A stretch of 64,000 nt of DNA from Chamaea fasciata (Eukaryota > Chordata > Aves > Passeriformes > Sylviidae). The notes beneath the pieces were generated by a model. The model was not told the origin of the DNA and did not search any database. It worked only from the letters and a program-made list of their open reading frames with translations. Position 1 is the first letter of the stretch. Every line of letters begins with the position of its first letter. Location: NCBI GenBank assembly GCA_029207755.1, contig JARCOQ010000002.1:89007087-89071086 (forward strand), in the 5' to 3' direction. This document shows, piece after piece, positions 10,941 to 25,900 of the stretch. The position numbers were made by a program, and so were the translations under genes.

Positions 10941-13900
10941 TCCCTCTCTGGAGGGATGTCTTTCTGGAGACACTCAAACCCCACCTGTACCGCCTGCCCG
11001 CCCTAGGTGACCGAGCCATGGCAGGGTATTGGACTAGATGATCTTCAGAGGTCTCTTCTCTTCCTGACAGTTCTGATATTCTGTGAGTTATGGTGTCTTC
11101 GGGAGTGTTTCTGAGCACGTCATTGCTCAGGGTCTGTGTAAATCGAGTGAGGTAGGGGAAGCTGAGGAAGGCCCAAGGGGTTTCGCGTACTGGAGGTGCT
11201 TTCCCTAACTGGGAGCAGTAGTTTACTAGAGCTGTGCACCTGAATTTTAAAACTGGTAAGCCGTAGTGTAGTTTTAAAGAGTCCATCAGTTCTCTGAGTA
11301 CAGACTTCTTAAGTTTTGTGAGGGTTTAGTTCCCGCGTTTCCCGAGTTTCGTTTCTCAGAAAAAGATTCCCGAGTTTCGCTTCTTCAGAAGAATCTAAAC
11401 AAGGAACACATGAAGCACTTTCAGTTTTATGTGTTGTGTCATTAATATTCCTTTCTTTGTAGCAGTATTAGGAGAGGAGGAACTGGGAAAAAAGAATCTT
11501 TCTGTTGTATTTTAGTAACTGGCCAGAAGGATGAGGATCTCTGCATAACTTGTTACCATTTTTCATTATATCTGGAAAAGGATCACAGTCTGATGCAATT
11601 CATGGGAGCTGTTTAATCCTGAAAGATCCTGTTCTACTGCTCTGAAACTGATTTTTTTTTTAAGTTAGAATATTCAGCACTGTGTTGTATAGTAGGAATA
11701 CATCCATGTTCACCATTATGCAGCAGGGCCTTTATGCAGGCCTTGTGTACATCATCATTATTTGTATCTTTCCCAACAGCAACAAAGTTGTTCTGTGGCT
11801 TAATTGATTTGAGTGCTGTTTAGATCAGGCAGTGTCTAGGGCATGACTCTAAGAATCATAGGTGCTCTTCAATTGTTTTGAAATTCCTGCTGAACTCAAC
11901 AACAAAATAAATCCTCCCCTGTTGTGCTTAAGACTAACTGGTGCATATTTACTTGTTTAAAATTTTTTTTAATAAGTAATGCTTACAACTAATTGTATAA
12001 GCGCAGTCACTGGTGGAGAATGTTACTGATTTTTTGTTGTGTTGATTTAAGGAAGGGGGTGCTTATAAGGCTGCAAAGCATTTATTTTGAGGTTTCTTTT
12101 CATCCATGTTTAAAAGAAGGTGCCAAATGCAGCTCCATTTTGACATGCTTTAGTTTCCCTTTTATAACAAGCTTCAAAAATACAGACTGGAAATGAGGTA
12201 TCCTAGGAGGCCTGCTTTAATTTTTAACTGCTTCTTAAAATTTTGCATGAATAACAGTAGTGAGGGAGGGAGACATATAATTCAAGTGATTTCAAAATGT
12301 ACACACTTGTTTGGAATCATAGATGTAACTAGCTCCAGTATGTCTTGGTTCAAAAGCAAAAATGTTTTTGAACTGAGAGCTAAAGCTTTAAATTTGTCTG
12401 GTTTCCTTCTACCTTTTTGCTTGTAACTTAGTCAGTTCTTTAACTCACTCTGTTCACTTTTCCTCCTGATCATGCTTCTGCCACCTTGGCTTCTTTGTTA
12501 CTTTCTTGTTTTACTTCCCAAAAAGTACCCTTGGAGATGTTTCACCTCTTGCCCATAGGGTGTGTATGTTAAAGTTACTTTAGTCAGAAATAAACTACTG
12601 CATAAATGCATTTCTTACCCAAACTGCGAATGACTTAAGCAAAGGTTGCTTTTTCCTCAAGTATACTTAAGCAGTAGTGTCTAATGACAGTACCCTACAG
12701 TAGGGCTAAATGGCAGATCTCTCTTGATTTGTAGAATATCTTTTTTCCCTGCTACACTGCAAAGGAACAAACTAAATATAGGTGAACCTATTCTTCGAAG
12801 CACTCTCTTTAATGAGTGATGTTTGAAATACCACATGTATAAAGACTTGTTGTTTTCTTCTCTTGTAATCTCTATTCCTAGTAGCCTTTTTCTAACAAAA
12901 ACTTCTATTCTTTTCATTCTTTACCTACATTTTCAGAAACAAACCCTGATATGTGATGAGTGGGTTTGAGCTGATAACGAGTCGTCAAATTCCATCACTT
13001 GAGTATTAGGCATTGCTGAAAAGAAAGGTCACTCATTAGGGAATTACTTTTTAAGTACCAAATGTCTAAAGTGTGTTTGTCATGGTTTTTCTCCTTCAGA
13101 AATCGATGAAAGGATTCCTCTTTGCTAAGCTGTATTTTGAAATAAAAGAATATGAACTTGCTAAAAGGTAACACACATTGATGGACATTTGTTTTTTTGT
13201 TCTCTAAAGTGTAAAAGAAAAGCTATGTTTATATGAAGTAGACCAGAGAAACCAAGATGAATGTCGTGCTGCTTTAAGCTAGCAGTCAGTGTCGACATTG
13301 AGTGCTATTTAAACCTTTGTAAAACAATAATTTAAAAGAAGATTAGTTATGTGGTACTGAAAAAACTTACATGGCTGAATTGGCTGGTTTTTTGCTCGTT
13401 GTATAGTGTAGTTCTTACCATTTCAACAAACTCTTGCTTTTGTTTTTTTAATCAACAGAAATACAGGCTGGTGAGTAAGTAGCGTTTGTACAGGTATAAA
13501 CCACGTTGCTGCTTACTTAAAGGTCCTGACAGTGTCTGGAACACAACATGTCTATACTTCTGTGGTCTGGCTAAAGCATCTAGAACAAAATACATCTGTG
13601 GGTCCTGTATGGCAGATAAAGTTGCCATTAGAGCTTGGGTGGGAGAGGGAGCGTTAGTGAAAAATACTGGTCGAGTAACTGATTTTTTTTTCCCCTTCAT
13701 AGATACATATCTACATACCTCAATGTACAAGAGAGAGATCCCAAAGCACACAGATTTCTTGGACAAATTTATGAAGCTGAGGATAACATAGAAAAAGCTT
13801 TTGGGTGTTACAAGGTAAGTACTACATTCACCTCTAAAGTGCTGCTTTATTCATTTATAAATGGATTTCTAAAACCCTTCTATGGCTGAACATTCTCAAA

Positions 13901-16900
13901 CCCACAGGAGAGAACATACTCCTGGGAAAACTGTGTCATACGTGTTTGACAATGGAAAGCACACGAAGCACTGCAGACAGGATTCTTCACATGATATTGC
14001 TTGCGTCTGTAGTATATTTTGAAGTTGCTGCTTTGTTTTTTTCTTCTGGACTTGATCTTTGTCCTACCTGCTGTTAAGTTCTCCCCAGGTCATGCATTGG
14101 ACTACTGTTGTAGAATCCTGTAATGCAAACTGTGGACAAATCTTAATTTTGATTAGGCAAGCATATAATTGTCAGATTTCCAGTTGGGTTGCCTTTGTTC
14201 TGGTTTCGGAGAAAAACTTTGCTCAGACATCTGGCCAGTACAACTCTGTGTATAAAGTAGTACCACGCTTCTTAAACTCTTAATTTTTTTTTTTTTTTTT
14301 TTAATTTTTACACCTGGCTAGACTAGAGGTCTTTGTAGTCCTGCTGTCCACATATGTATAGCAGTAGCTAGTGATAGATGCAGAAGAAATGGTGTTTACA
14401 TTATGTCTCTTGTGCTTTTCTGAATTTCAGCGGTTCTATTTGGGTGCTGTAAAGTAGTGGTGGCATGTAGAAAGGCTTTTCTTACATAATCTATATTTAT
14501 AGATTTAACTACTCTGACTAGCTGGGTATGTTTGTGGGGGTGTAACTCTTACCTGTTCTACATGGATCATAAGTTTAAGTTGCCTTTTTTTTTTTTTTTA
14601 AACTTCTTTGTGTGCATGGGGAAAAACAGCGTTCTGTGGAGTTGAACCCAACACAGAAAGATCTTGTATTGAAGATTGCAGAGTTACTATGCAGTAATGA
14701 CATCACTGATGGAAGAGCAAAATATTGGGTTGATAGAGCTGCTAAGCTCTTTCCTGGGAGCCCTGCTATTTACAGGTTGAAGGTGAGTTCAAAATTACCT
14801 CTGTTCAGTGGCTTGAACAAACTTTCAGCACCTGGCCGGAGTACCTTTTGCATGTCACCTCGAGCAAAACTTTCTGGCTAAATTATTTTAGCATCTTTGA
14901 TATTAAAACTATTAGATGTTACATTCTTTCTAGTCTGACATTTTTGTCCAGTTTTAAAGGAAGCTGCAGCTGCATGCTTTCGTACCCTTTCTAATGTTTC
15001 AAGTTTAATCCTCTTCCAAAATGCTGAGAGATTGTTATTTATCATGGTCAAGAAGTTAAAGACTAGATAGGTGTCACTTGTTCTTTTTGTTGTGTCACTG
15101 GCAGGAAGGTAGCCTTTCTGTGAACTCAGACTTTCATGCTTTACACTACTTTTTTGTGTTTAAATCTGTATTATGATTGTTTCTGTGGAGTGTGAGAAAT
15201 ACTGTAATTCTCAAATACCATGTAAATACTTTGAGCCATGCAGTGTCACTTTTGCACAGGTGTATTAATTTTGTGTAGCTGGGCAGCAGCCACAAGGTGT
15301 CTGGGGTTTTTTTAACACGATAGTCTATGGTATGGTCTTCTGTCTCTGAGCCAAATGTTTTGAGAAACATTTCTTATTCTTGGTAAGAGGCAAATTCCTC
15401 TGAGATGATTTTTCTTCTTCGTTCTATTTTTAAATATTTGAGTATTTCATCAAACCTTGATGTAATACCTGAAAGCTGTTAAGAGTACTCTAGCTAGAGT
15501 GATGTAGTCTATGTAGTGGAGGAAAGAATGTTGTCTAGTACTGCTCAAAAGACTGGTGTGGGAAATAAAATATTAACTTGTTGCCTTGGTGTTTCAACAG
15601 GAGCAGTTACTGGATTGTAAAGGTGAAGATGGGTGGAATCAGCTTTTTGACTTGATTCAAGCAGAACTTTATGCAAGACCAGATGATGTCTACATAAACA
15701 TCAGACTAGTTGCTCTCTACCGTTCAAATAACAGATTAAAGGATGCTGTGCTCCATTGTCAGGAGGCAGAGAAGAGAATACCTTTGCAGTCAAGCTTGGA
15801 ATGGTGTTCCTGTGTTGTAGAGACATTTGAGGTGTTTAATCATATTTTGATCCTGTGGTAGTCTTCCGTATCTTTTTACCTGGTCTGTTTCTCTTAGTGT
15901 CCTTACTCTGGCAGCTATTTCTCAAGGGATTTAACTCCTTCAAATGCAAGTCTACTGAAACCAGTGGAATTACAAAATACTTCTTGTGATGATTTTTTTT
16001 TAATTGGAATTTTCTCCCTAAAATTAACCTTTATAGAGCTATTGAGTTTCCAGCTTCAAAAGCTGAATTAGACACAGCAGTTCCATTAGGGATAAAATTG
16101 CTCAAGCAAATAGTTCCCTGGAACTTTGCTGCTGAAGAATATGTTAAGGTCTCACCTGTGAAACTGGATTATGCAATAAATGCTACTAGTGTGTTTTGGA
16201 GAAGTACTGCCCTTGTCTTCATGGAAGGATGACTGTTCCTTATCCTGTGATGAACTTTCTTCTTTAGGAATATCTGGAATCTTTACAAGACTTGGAGTCT
16301 GATAAAAATAACTGGAGAACTATCAAGAAAGATCATCTGCTGGCCTATTCCAGCTTTGTCAAACTGACACTTTCTTCTAGAGATGTTCAGGAATGCAGAG
16401 AGGCACTTGGAAGGTACTGTTTAAACTTTTCTGTAGTAAGAAAAAGCCCTCTAAGAACGGTTTGGGTTCCCATAACATCTGCCAAGCTTCTGTTTCACAT
16501 GTTATCTTGTTTTTGGATGGGAGAGGAGATTCTCTGTACTGACTGCCAAGAGGGGTTCTTACTGGGTATGAACCCCAAGCTGTCTTTTGACAGATGTTTG
16601 AGTGGTCAGCACACAGCCATAGAGAAGACTCATTTATATCCTGGGTCTTTGTACCTTCTTTTCCTTCAGTTAGAAAAGTTGTTCTGTACTTCAGCAATTG
16701 ACTAATGCAGATTTCCCAGACAACTGGGAAAAAACCCCACTGGTCCAATAAATTCCAATCCAAACAAAGCAACAAAAAAAAAGTCAAACTGAAAACCCAA
16801 AACTACTTCTTGTGTATCAACTTTGTCCTAGTAGTTTAATTTTTAAATAACACAGCACACTGGAGTAATTAGGAACTTTGTGTATATAGTGTAATTGAGA

Positions 16901-19900
16901 GGGAGGAAACCACCTGAAGCAAGAATAGCCTCCTTCAGAGAAAACTGGTGGTGTTACAGCCAGCTTAAAGGCTTACCATCTGTGGTGCATCTAGAGTAGT
17001 ACAAAATAGTGTTTGTAGTCAATCATGTGATTAAGATCTGTGTTTCTTTCTTGCCATTATCCTTCCTTTGTTACTGGTTTTTACTAACTTATCTTTATTC
17101 CTTGGAATTATAATGGCTGTTATATTGCATTTTGTGAAAGTATTGAGTCTGTTAATCTTGCATGAGTATTTGAAGCAGTACAGAATGGATGAGGAATATT
17201 TAATACCCAAGCATGTTTTGTTTTATTTTTCTCCTCTTAACATTTGACCACGTTGGGTTTTCTGCTTCTGATTTATTAGAGTGTTTTGAGATGTTCACAT
17301 CTGAAGCACTTCCAGATCATGGCAATGCTAACAGCCATTATAATCTTGTTCAGCAGCTGAAAAATTGTTTTAACTGTTTTCTGGAAGCCTTCTCCTGAGT
17401 GAGGATTGTATGGTAACATACAGGTACTAGAATTTCTGTACCTTCAATTTTTGAAGAGCCCATTAAACAGTATTTTGGACCTTTCTGGTAACGAAAAGAA
17501 AGAGCAGAGTCAACAATTCCTCCTGTATATCTCTAAATCTGCGGTAGTGAATACGTTTATGTGTGTGGTTCAGGCCAAGTGTTTTAAAAGTAGCTGTGCA
17601 AAAGTGTGATGAAAAAGACTGTAAGTATCTAGGTAATATTTACTTCAATAAACTTGAGAGCTTTGGGAGTTTGAGGTAATTGTACTTTCTAGTAACTTGG
17701 GTTTAAACAAGTTACTTAAGAAGCAGTACTTACCATTGACTCTTGAAGTTACTTAACAGTTAAACAACATGATCCAAAATCAGCTGCTATAGCTTTTACC
17801 AGGACTCCGTTTAGAATGAGTCTTCTCTGCATTTTAGTTTCGATCGTGCGCTTCAGTCAGTAAAACCATATGTGAATGTGGCTGACGAGTTGTCTCGTAC
17901 CTATGTGGAAATGAAAGGACAGCTGTACATGCATGCTGGAGCTTTACTGCTGAAAATGGCCCAAGACAATGAGGCACAGTGGAGAGCTATGTGTGAACTA
18001 GCAGCATTGTGTTATCTCCTGAGTTTCCAGGTAAATGATTTTTCAGTCTAAGCCTTTAGTTGATGCTTTTCTTGAAGTTTTCTAGCTGTGCATGTGTTGA
18101 ATTCCCGTAGTCCTGTGATGAACTAGTGTTTGTATCTAAAGGAGAACTGTGTCCTCACTCACCAAACCCTCCTCTTAAACAATTGTTTAAAAGTTTCAAA
18201 GGATACAAATAGGGTAAAAGTATACCTTCAACTGTTCCTCTTGCCAGAGTAACCTGATTCTTAAGTATTAGTGCATTTATTTCCTGCAGTATATTTCCTT
18301 TTTCATAATACAACAAATACACGTTGTGTGTCTCCTACTCCTATAGGGAGGGAAGGAGAGGAATTGAACAGAGTTCCCATACACTTGTTGGATAGACAAC
18401 AGAATTTAAAAATTCAAGGTTCTTTGCCTTACGAATTCTTTGCCTTGACTGTTTTTTTTTATACCATTGTTTGCACTGCAGGTATTACTTCCTCTTGTGT
18501 ACGCCTAATGTTACTTTTAATAGCTGTATGGCATGCATATCTGTGTGCTTTAGGTGTGTTCTCTGCTCTTTGCCCATCCCGCGCAGAACCACACCCAATA
18601 TATGTACCTTCAGAATGAATAATGCCTGTTTTCCTATAGCTTCCTAATGCTAAAAAGAAGTGTTCCCTAATTTCTAAGATTCATTTAAGTGTTCTGCTCT
18701 TACTGTGAAAAACCTGTAACAATTTTCACCTTACTTCACTAGGTTCCTAAACCAAAGTCAAAACTCATAAAGGGGGATCAAACTGGACAAGATATGCTAG
18801 AGACGTTGGCCTGTGATCGAAAAAGCCAGTCTGGTAATAAAAAAAAAGCTGCATAGTTTCATTTTAGTGCTGCAGACTTACTGTAAAGGCTAAGATTTGT
18901 TAAAGAACATATTTTTGTTTCTTGTAACATTATCACTCCAGTGTATAGTAATACCTTATAGGTTCTGACTACATATGTAAAACAAAACAGTAGTTTGGTT
19001 CTGACACCTAAAGTTATTTTTCTCCTCTTAAAGCATGCTGGTAAGGTGTTTTCTCTTTGTTTCAGTAATGGTTGGGGTTTTTCCTTCTTTCTGACTTTCT
19101 AGCATGCTAAGGTAGAATTTAGCTTTTATTGTCTGTTAAATCTACTGGAAATGGCTTCTGCCTGCCAATGCTTTTTTGCAAGTATTGTTAGCCCGAAGAG
19201 GGAAAGGAAGTATTAGTTTGTTTCCCTGGTCTTTTCATCCTTTCACTTGTTCATCAGCTTGGTTCGTTGTACTGCCAAGCACAGACAGTTTTCAGCCTAC
19301 AAAATTCTAAGAGGGCCTAGATGAACAGATTAACCTCCTAGACAACAGGTTCATTTAACTTCATAATGGATTTTGTTAATGCAGAGTTCTGCTTGTATTA
19401 CAGCTATTTATTTTACGGTCACTTGCAATGCCCTTAGAACAGTCATGATGGGAGGGCTTTGTTTTCCTAAAGAACTGGATTTACAAATTCTTTGGGATTG
19501 TTGTCACTAAAAGCTTGGAAAGCCTATGTGCTGAAACACTGACCTAATTACAGGGAGAACATACCTGAACAGTCTGTAGGTTTCATAAGGGGAAATCCTG
19601 ATTTCCATCCAGCCTTCAGCTGCAAAGAGCAGTCCAGCATAGCAAATACTACTTTCCTCCTGTTCACTGCTTTATTTATGTGAAGTGATGTTTTTGTTTT
19701 CTAGGTCATATGCTGCTGAACTTAAGTCATGGCAAGCAAGACTTCTTTAAAGAGATTGTGGAATCATTTGCAAACAAGAATGGCTCATTTGCATTGTTTG
19801 ATAGCCTGTTTGAGAGTGGAGCTTCTAGGGAGAGGTCTTTCATCGGCACAGATGATATTGGAAATATCAGTACACAAGCACCAGTGCAAGTGGAACTTCA

Positions 19901-22900
19901 CAAATACGATATTGGTAAGAGGTGTTACTTTCTGAAACACAGCTTTGTGTACCAGAACCTCTTCTGCAAATACTTGTGGAAGAGGTACTGCTGGTACACA
20001 AATACTTGTTCTGCAACAAAAGACAAATACCTGGAATAGCTATCCAAAGTTGCCTTAATGTTATAGGAAAGACTTCATTGCAATGTAAAGAAGTGCTTCT
20101 TCAGTAATTCCTTGAGGAATTTTGTAGAAGTAAATAGGTTTGCTAGATTAGTTCTCTATTGGACTGAATAAGGAGAGAGTGGAAATGAAGAGAGTCATTC
20201 CCTCAGAAGCTTAAGTGGTTGATGGCTTTGAGCTCTTAGATGAACTTGGTATGTTTGGCTATACTGAAGTTTGTAACCCTTCGTAAGTGAGACCTGGAAT
20301 CTTGATGCTCATTGGTCTGTAAAGTATCTTTGGCCACTCTGACAGAGTGAAATGTGAAACCCAGCTTTGATCAGATAGCAGTATTGAGGGCTTGCAGGAA
20401 GCTGACATTTGCATCCAACCTTGTTTTTTGCCTAGGTGCCATTCGATTGTACAATGGCAGTCTCCAGCACCTCGTGTGGCTTGGCTTGCAGTGGAGCTCC
20501 ATGTCAGTCTTACCCCCCATGCGCAAATGGTTAAAACAGCTTTTTCACTTGCCCCAAGAAACATCAAGACTTGAGACAGATGCTCCTGAATCTATTTGCC
20601 TGTTAGACCTTGAAGTAAGTGAACTTTCAAGTTCTTTAGGGTGTACTGTACAAATTAAGTTTTATTGTAATTATTAACTTCAATTTATTTTTTAAAAACA
20701 GGTATTCCTACTTGGAGTGGTATTCACTAGCAACTTACAACTGCAGGAGAAGTTTAATTCTCACTACAGTGCACATCAGCCTCAATTCTTACCATTGCCA
20801 ATATGCAAACAACTCTATACTGAAAAGCAAAAATCCTGGTGGGATGCTGTTCGTACTCTTCTTCAGAGAAAATCAGTGTAAGGCTTTTTCAGTTTGGAGA
20901 TGTTTGACTAAACCTTTAGGCAGTGTCTGCTACACCAGCTTGGATTGTCCCTATAGATTCTTGTAAAATTAATTTTTTTGGACATATTTTTCACATTAAA
21001 GCTTTGTTGTAGCAGGGATTTTATATGCCTGAAAGATTTCTGTAAATGGAATTTTCATTTCTAACAATGTATTTCTAACCTAGAGGCAAGCTAGGACTTA
21101 AGCTGCAGGCTAAATTCATGAAGTGAATACTATGTGAACAGCTGAAAACCAGAAAATACTAATCAAGGAATGTTTCTTCTGATATTCAGACCAGGAACTG
21201 CAGCAAAGCTGAGGCTTATTGTACAACATGGCATAAGTACTCTGCGAGCACTGGAGAAGCACGGCCTTCAACCTGCCGTAATCATTCACTGGGCAAAAAG
21301 CTTGCAGAAAACAGTAAGCTGAGATTTTTTGAATACATGGGAGCCAAAATGCTTTTCTTTATTTTCTAAATTATGAACAGACTCAGGGGGTGGGGGATTG
21401 GATGAATGTATGTTATTAAGAACAGCTGATTATTTTATAAGGGAATTTGTTGTTCTAGTCACCCTGTGAATTGTTCAAGTCTTAAATTGTAGTGTTACTT
21501 TCTACATATATGTTACTTTACATAGCTGTTCTGCTTAGTATAAGAGAAGGACTGGAACTCTTAAAGAAAATAGGAGAAGAATATATAGGAATAGAATTTT
21601 GACTTGAATTTATTGAAATAACACATGCATCTATTCCCTTTTATTCACCAGGGAATTAACCTTAACTCCTTCTATGACCAGAAGGAATATATTGGGCGAA
21701 GTGTCTACTACTGGAAGAAAGTTCTGCCTATGCTGGAAACTATCAAAAAGAATAGGAGTATTTCTGAGCCTACTGATCCTCTCTTCAAACACTTCCATAG
21801 TGTAGACATTCAGGTACAGATGAATTGAGCCAAGGCTGAAGAGAAGGGTCTGTGTCAGAAACATACATAGTAATGAGATTTTTGTTAACATTGTACTGTT
21901 CTATGTTCTTACTACTGTAAATCTCTTAAAGGTGAGATTTGGTAATAGTGTTTTATAAAGAGGGAAAATACTCTCCTTATAACTTTGGTCTTACCTTTAA
22001 AATAGTGTGTATGATTTGAAGGCACTGAACACCCTCAGTACCAACTGTCTTGAAGAAGAATTTTCCCTGTATTATAGGGAAAAAGGTTATGTTGTTCCAT
22101 TGTCAAGTAGAAGTTTTCCTTCACTTCATTTTGTAGGCCTTTCAGGTTGCAGCATATGAAGAAGAGGCACAGATAGCATTTGCTATGTTGGATGCAGTTG
22201 ATGGCAAAACTGATGATGCTTTATCAGCATTTGAAGCTATTGAGAATGTGGTGTCATACTGGAATCTTGCTGTGGTAAGTTTTTAAGTTGCATTACTAAG
22301 AAATTATTTTCTTTATTCAGTTTCCTTCTGACTGACACTACTCACTTTGCCACCTCTTCTTTAGATTTTCCAAAGAAAAGCAGAAGAGATTGAAAATGAT
22401 GTCATGCTGCCAGAAGAACATGAGGAGCATAAAACTTACCTTCTTAAAGCCAAGTATTATCTTATGAAAATTATTGCAGAAAGTTCCTCAGATATGTCAG
22501 TTGCTGAGAAAGTAAGTAATTCTTGCTCTAAAAACTTGTTCCAAGGCACACAGTAGCTTAGGTTACTGTTTAACAAGTGAAATCCTTTGCATTCAAGTTA
22601 GGCTTTTTTTGACCAGGCTTTGTATTAAGGCAAGTTAAATCCTGGGTAACTTCTGTAACCTGCCAGATCATGTGATATCCTGGCTACCCTGTGGATGAAA
22701 GTTTTAGTGTAAACAAATAGCTTTTGCCATTGTCTTTTAGTTTGTTCGTTTGAAAAATAAAATAGTTTGTGTGAGTTGTTTTCTTATGTGAATCCTAACG
22801 AGTTAAGAGCTTTGCTGAAAAAAACCAAACCCAGTATTTATGTAATGAAAGACTTGTGAATTGCTCAGCCAGAATTCTGAATGTAGTTTGTCTTGTTTTG

Positions 22901-25900
22901 AGGGAGAACTGCAGCCATGACTCATGTTTGAAAAACTTTCTAGTTGCCAGTGTCTATTGAAACTGTGAGAGAAGTGTTAGATACAGTGATCCAGGAACTT
23001 GGTGAGAATGGTGAAGAGGGAAGTCTTGCCTTCAGAAATGGCCTATCACGAACTGTAGATTCAGCAATGAAACATTCCACTCCATCACCAACCAAGTTCT
23101 CTCTTTCACCAACTAAGACCTACAAGGTACGTTAACCAGTTATTATTTCAGGCAATTGTAATCTTGTAAGAAACATTCAGGTGAATCAATGAACTTTTCT
23201 TTTCCTAGTTTTCTCCGAAAACTCCCCCTCAGTGGGCAGAAGACCATAAATCTATACTTCAAATGATTTGTCAGCAAGTGGAAGCTTTAAAGGTAAAAAT
23301 TCTGTCACCATATTTAGTAAAGAACTCATTTAAGGGACTCTTTCTGTATGTAGAAAGAATTCTGCTTTTATCAGCTTGGTTCTCATCCACTTGGTCTTGG
23401 GTTTTTTACTGGTTTGTTCTGGTTTTAGAACACAATGGGAGTACTTTGTACTCCATGGACATGTCTTGCCTGATCTGGCAGGTACTTTTTGGGTTGTTTT
23501 TTTTTCTAATTACCCCCACCCCCTGAATTGAACGTGCTTTTGATCAGCAAAAGGGTGGGGATCATGCCTTATATTTTCTTTGACAAATACCTGTGCAATA
23601 GATACTTACATTCTTGCTTGGCACTCTGTCTTGACAGAATGAAATGCAAGAAATGAAACTTAATTCCAACACAAATGCATCTCATCGGTGGCCTGCTGAA
23701 AACTATGGAACTGATGCAATGCCAGACAGTTATCAGAGAGCACAAAATCTTCATGAAGCCCCATTAACAGGCAAGTTGCTGCAGAATTTTTATTTAAATG
23801 CTTAGCTAAATCAAATAAGACTTTTGAAAATAATGCAAAAATGTTTTAATGGTTCACATTAAAAACTGATTGCTGGGAAGAGTATGTAAAAAAACAAGAA
23901 GAAAAGATAAAAGTGTTGACTGTTTTCCTGGTGTTCCTTTTTAGTTGCTACCACTGGCCCATCTGTGTTCTACAGCCAGTCACCTGCCTATAACTCTCAG
24001 TATCTTCTGGGGACTGCTGCAACCAATGTAACACCAGCGAAGGTGAAAATAAATTTATTTCCTTAAATTGCTTCAAATGATCTCCTGAAAACTACTGACT
24101 GGTTTTGATTCTGTATATGTCCGTATGTAATTGCAGTTCCTTGTGCAGAATTTGGTGCACTTAAACTGCTAGGGATAAAATGGTAATTTGTCTCCCTGCT
24201 TAACTTTTGGATTATGGAGTTTGGGAGAAAAAGCTAGAAAAATACATTTTTTGTGTGTACATTTCTCCTACAGGTATGTATGATAGCACTTAACTATTCC
24301 CCCCCTTAATTGTGTGGCAAAAGAAAATGGGGTTTTCAAAGCTCTTTTTCATGAAAAAGAAACCCACTCGTATTGTTTCCCCTTTTCAATATTTGTCCTC
24401 AAATGCCCATCAGGTTTTAAACTAAGGTAGAAACTGGTTTAGATTTAAACTTGAAAGCATGCCTTTCTTTTAAGAGTGTATGTTACATGGGCTTCAGCAC
24501 AGTAAGATTTTGTCCTCTTTGTTACCACAATAAGCAGAGCACTTGTTTTCTGCTTTTTCTTTAGCCTCCTGTCTATGGCATGAACCGACTTACGCCTCAG
24601 CCACACATATACTCCTATCAACCGCCACCCATGCATACACCACCTCTACAAAACACTTCTGGCTGTATGTTTTCCCAAGAAATGTATGGCCCACCTCTGC
24701 GTTTTGATTCTCCTGGTACGGCACTCATTTCTCCTCGTACAGCTGATGACTATTACAACTACAGCGTTCCGCAGGCAAGCACCAATCCAACATTGCCCAA
24801 ACCGGGGTACTTCACAAACCGCTCGGTCACGCCACCCACTTTAAAGCCTGCAGAGCCAAAGGCAATGCCTAAATTTGGACCACCGGGAACAGCAGAAGGA
24901 TCAAAACCACCTCTGCCAACACCAGCACAGCCAAGTCAGCCGACAACTTTTAAATTTAAACCTAACTTCAAGTCTAATGATGGGGACTTTACTTTCTCTT
25001 CTCCCCCTCAAGTTGCACCACAGCCCCTTAATGCACCTTTTAATAGTAGAGAAAGCCTTTTGGATCTTTTAACATCTGATAAACCTTTACAGGATGATAG
25101 ATACAATGAACAAAAGCCAGTTAATGATACCACAAATAGTTCAAGAAGTATCTTCAATTTTAGCAATAAACATATTCCAGGCATCTCTCTTCGAGAAAAC
25201 ACAGGACAAAATGCACACAAAACCCTGGGTTTTGAGAAGAACGATCCATTTAGTGTTCAAGAACCAAACAAACCTGTATTTATGCCTTCAAATTCAGATT
25301 TGGCCAATAGAAGTCATGAAACAGAAGGAGGAAGCACCCATGGTGGAGATGAGGATGATGATGGTCCTCATTTTGATCCTGTGGTGCCACTTCCTGATAA
25401 GATTGAAGTAAAGACAGGTGAGGAAGATGAAGAAGAATTCTTCTGCAACAGAGCCAAGCTCTTTCGTTTTGATGCGGAATCTAAAGAATGGAAAGAAAGG
25501 GGTATTGGAAATGTGAAAATACTTAAACATAAAGTATCTGGCAAATTTCGTCTCTTAATGAGGCGGGACCAAGTGCTGAAAATCTGTGCAAATCACTACA
25601 TAAATACTGATATGAAATTAACTCCAAATGCTGCATCAGATAAGTCATTTGTATGGCATGCTTTGGACTATGCAGATGAATTGCCAAAACCAGAACAGCT
25701 TGCAATTAGATTTAAAACACCTGAAGAGGCAATGCTTTTCAAAAAAAAGTTTGAGGAGGCACAGAATATTTTAAAATCCTTGGGATCAAATGCTGACATG
25801 TCTGGTGCTCAGAGCAGTGGGACTGCAAAAGAAACAGCAAATCAGGACGTCAAGGAGCCCAACAGAACCACTTCTGGGACCATGAGTTTGGGCTTTCAGT

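Noticed and set aside
10230..11286. Several long overlapping frames on both strands (up to 247 codons) across the RANBP2 CpG island
   Set aside because: GC-rich DNA has few stop codons. The frames overlap each other in all phases, are Arg/Pro/Ala-rich and match no family.
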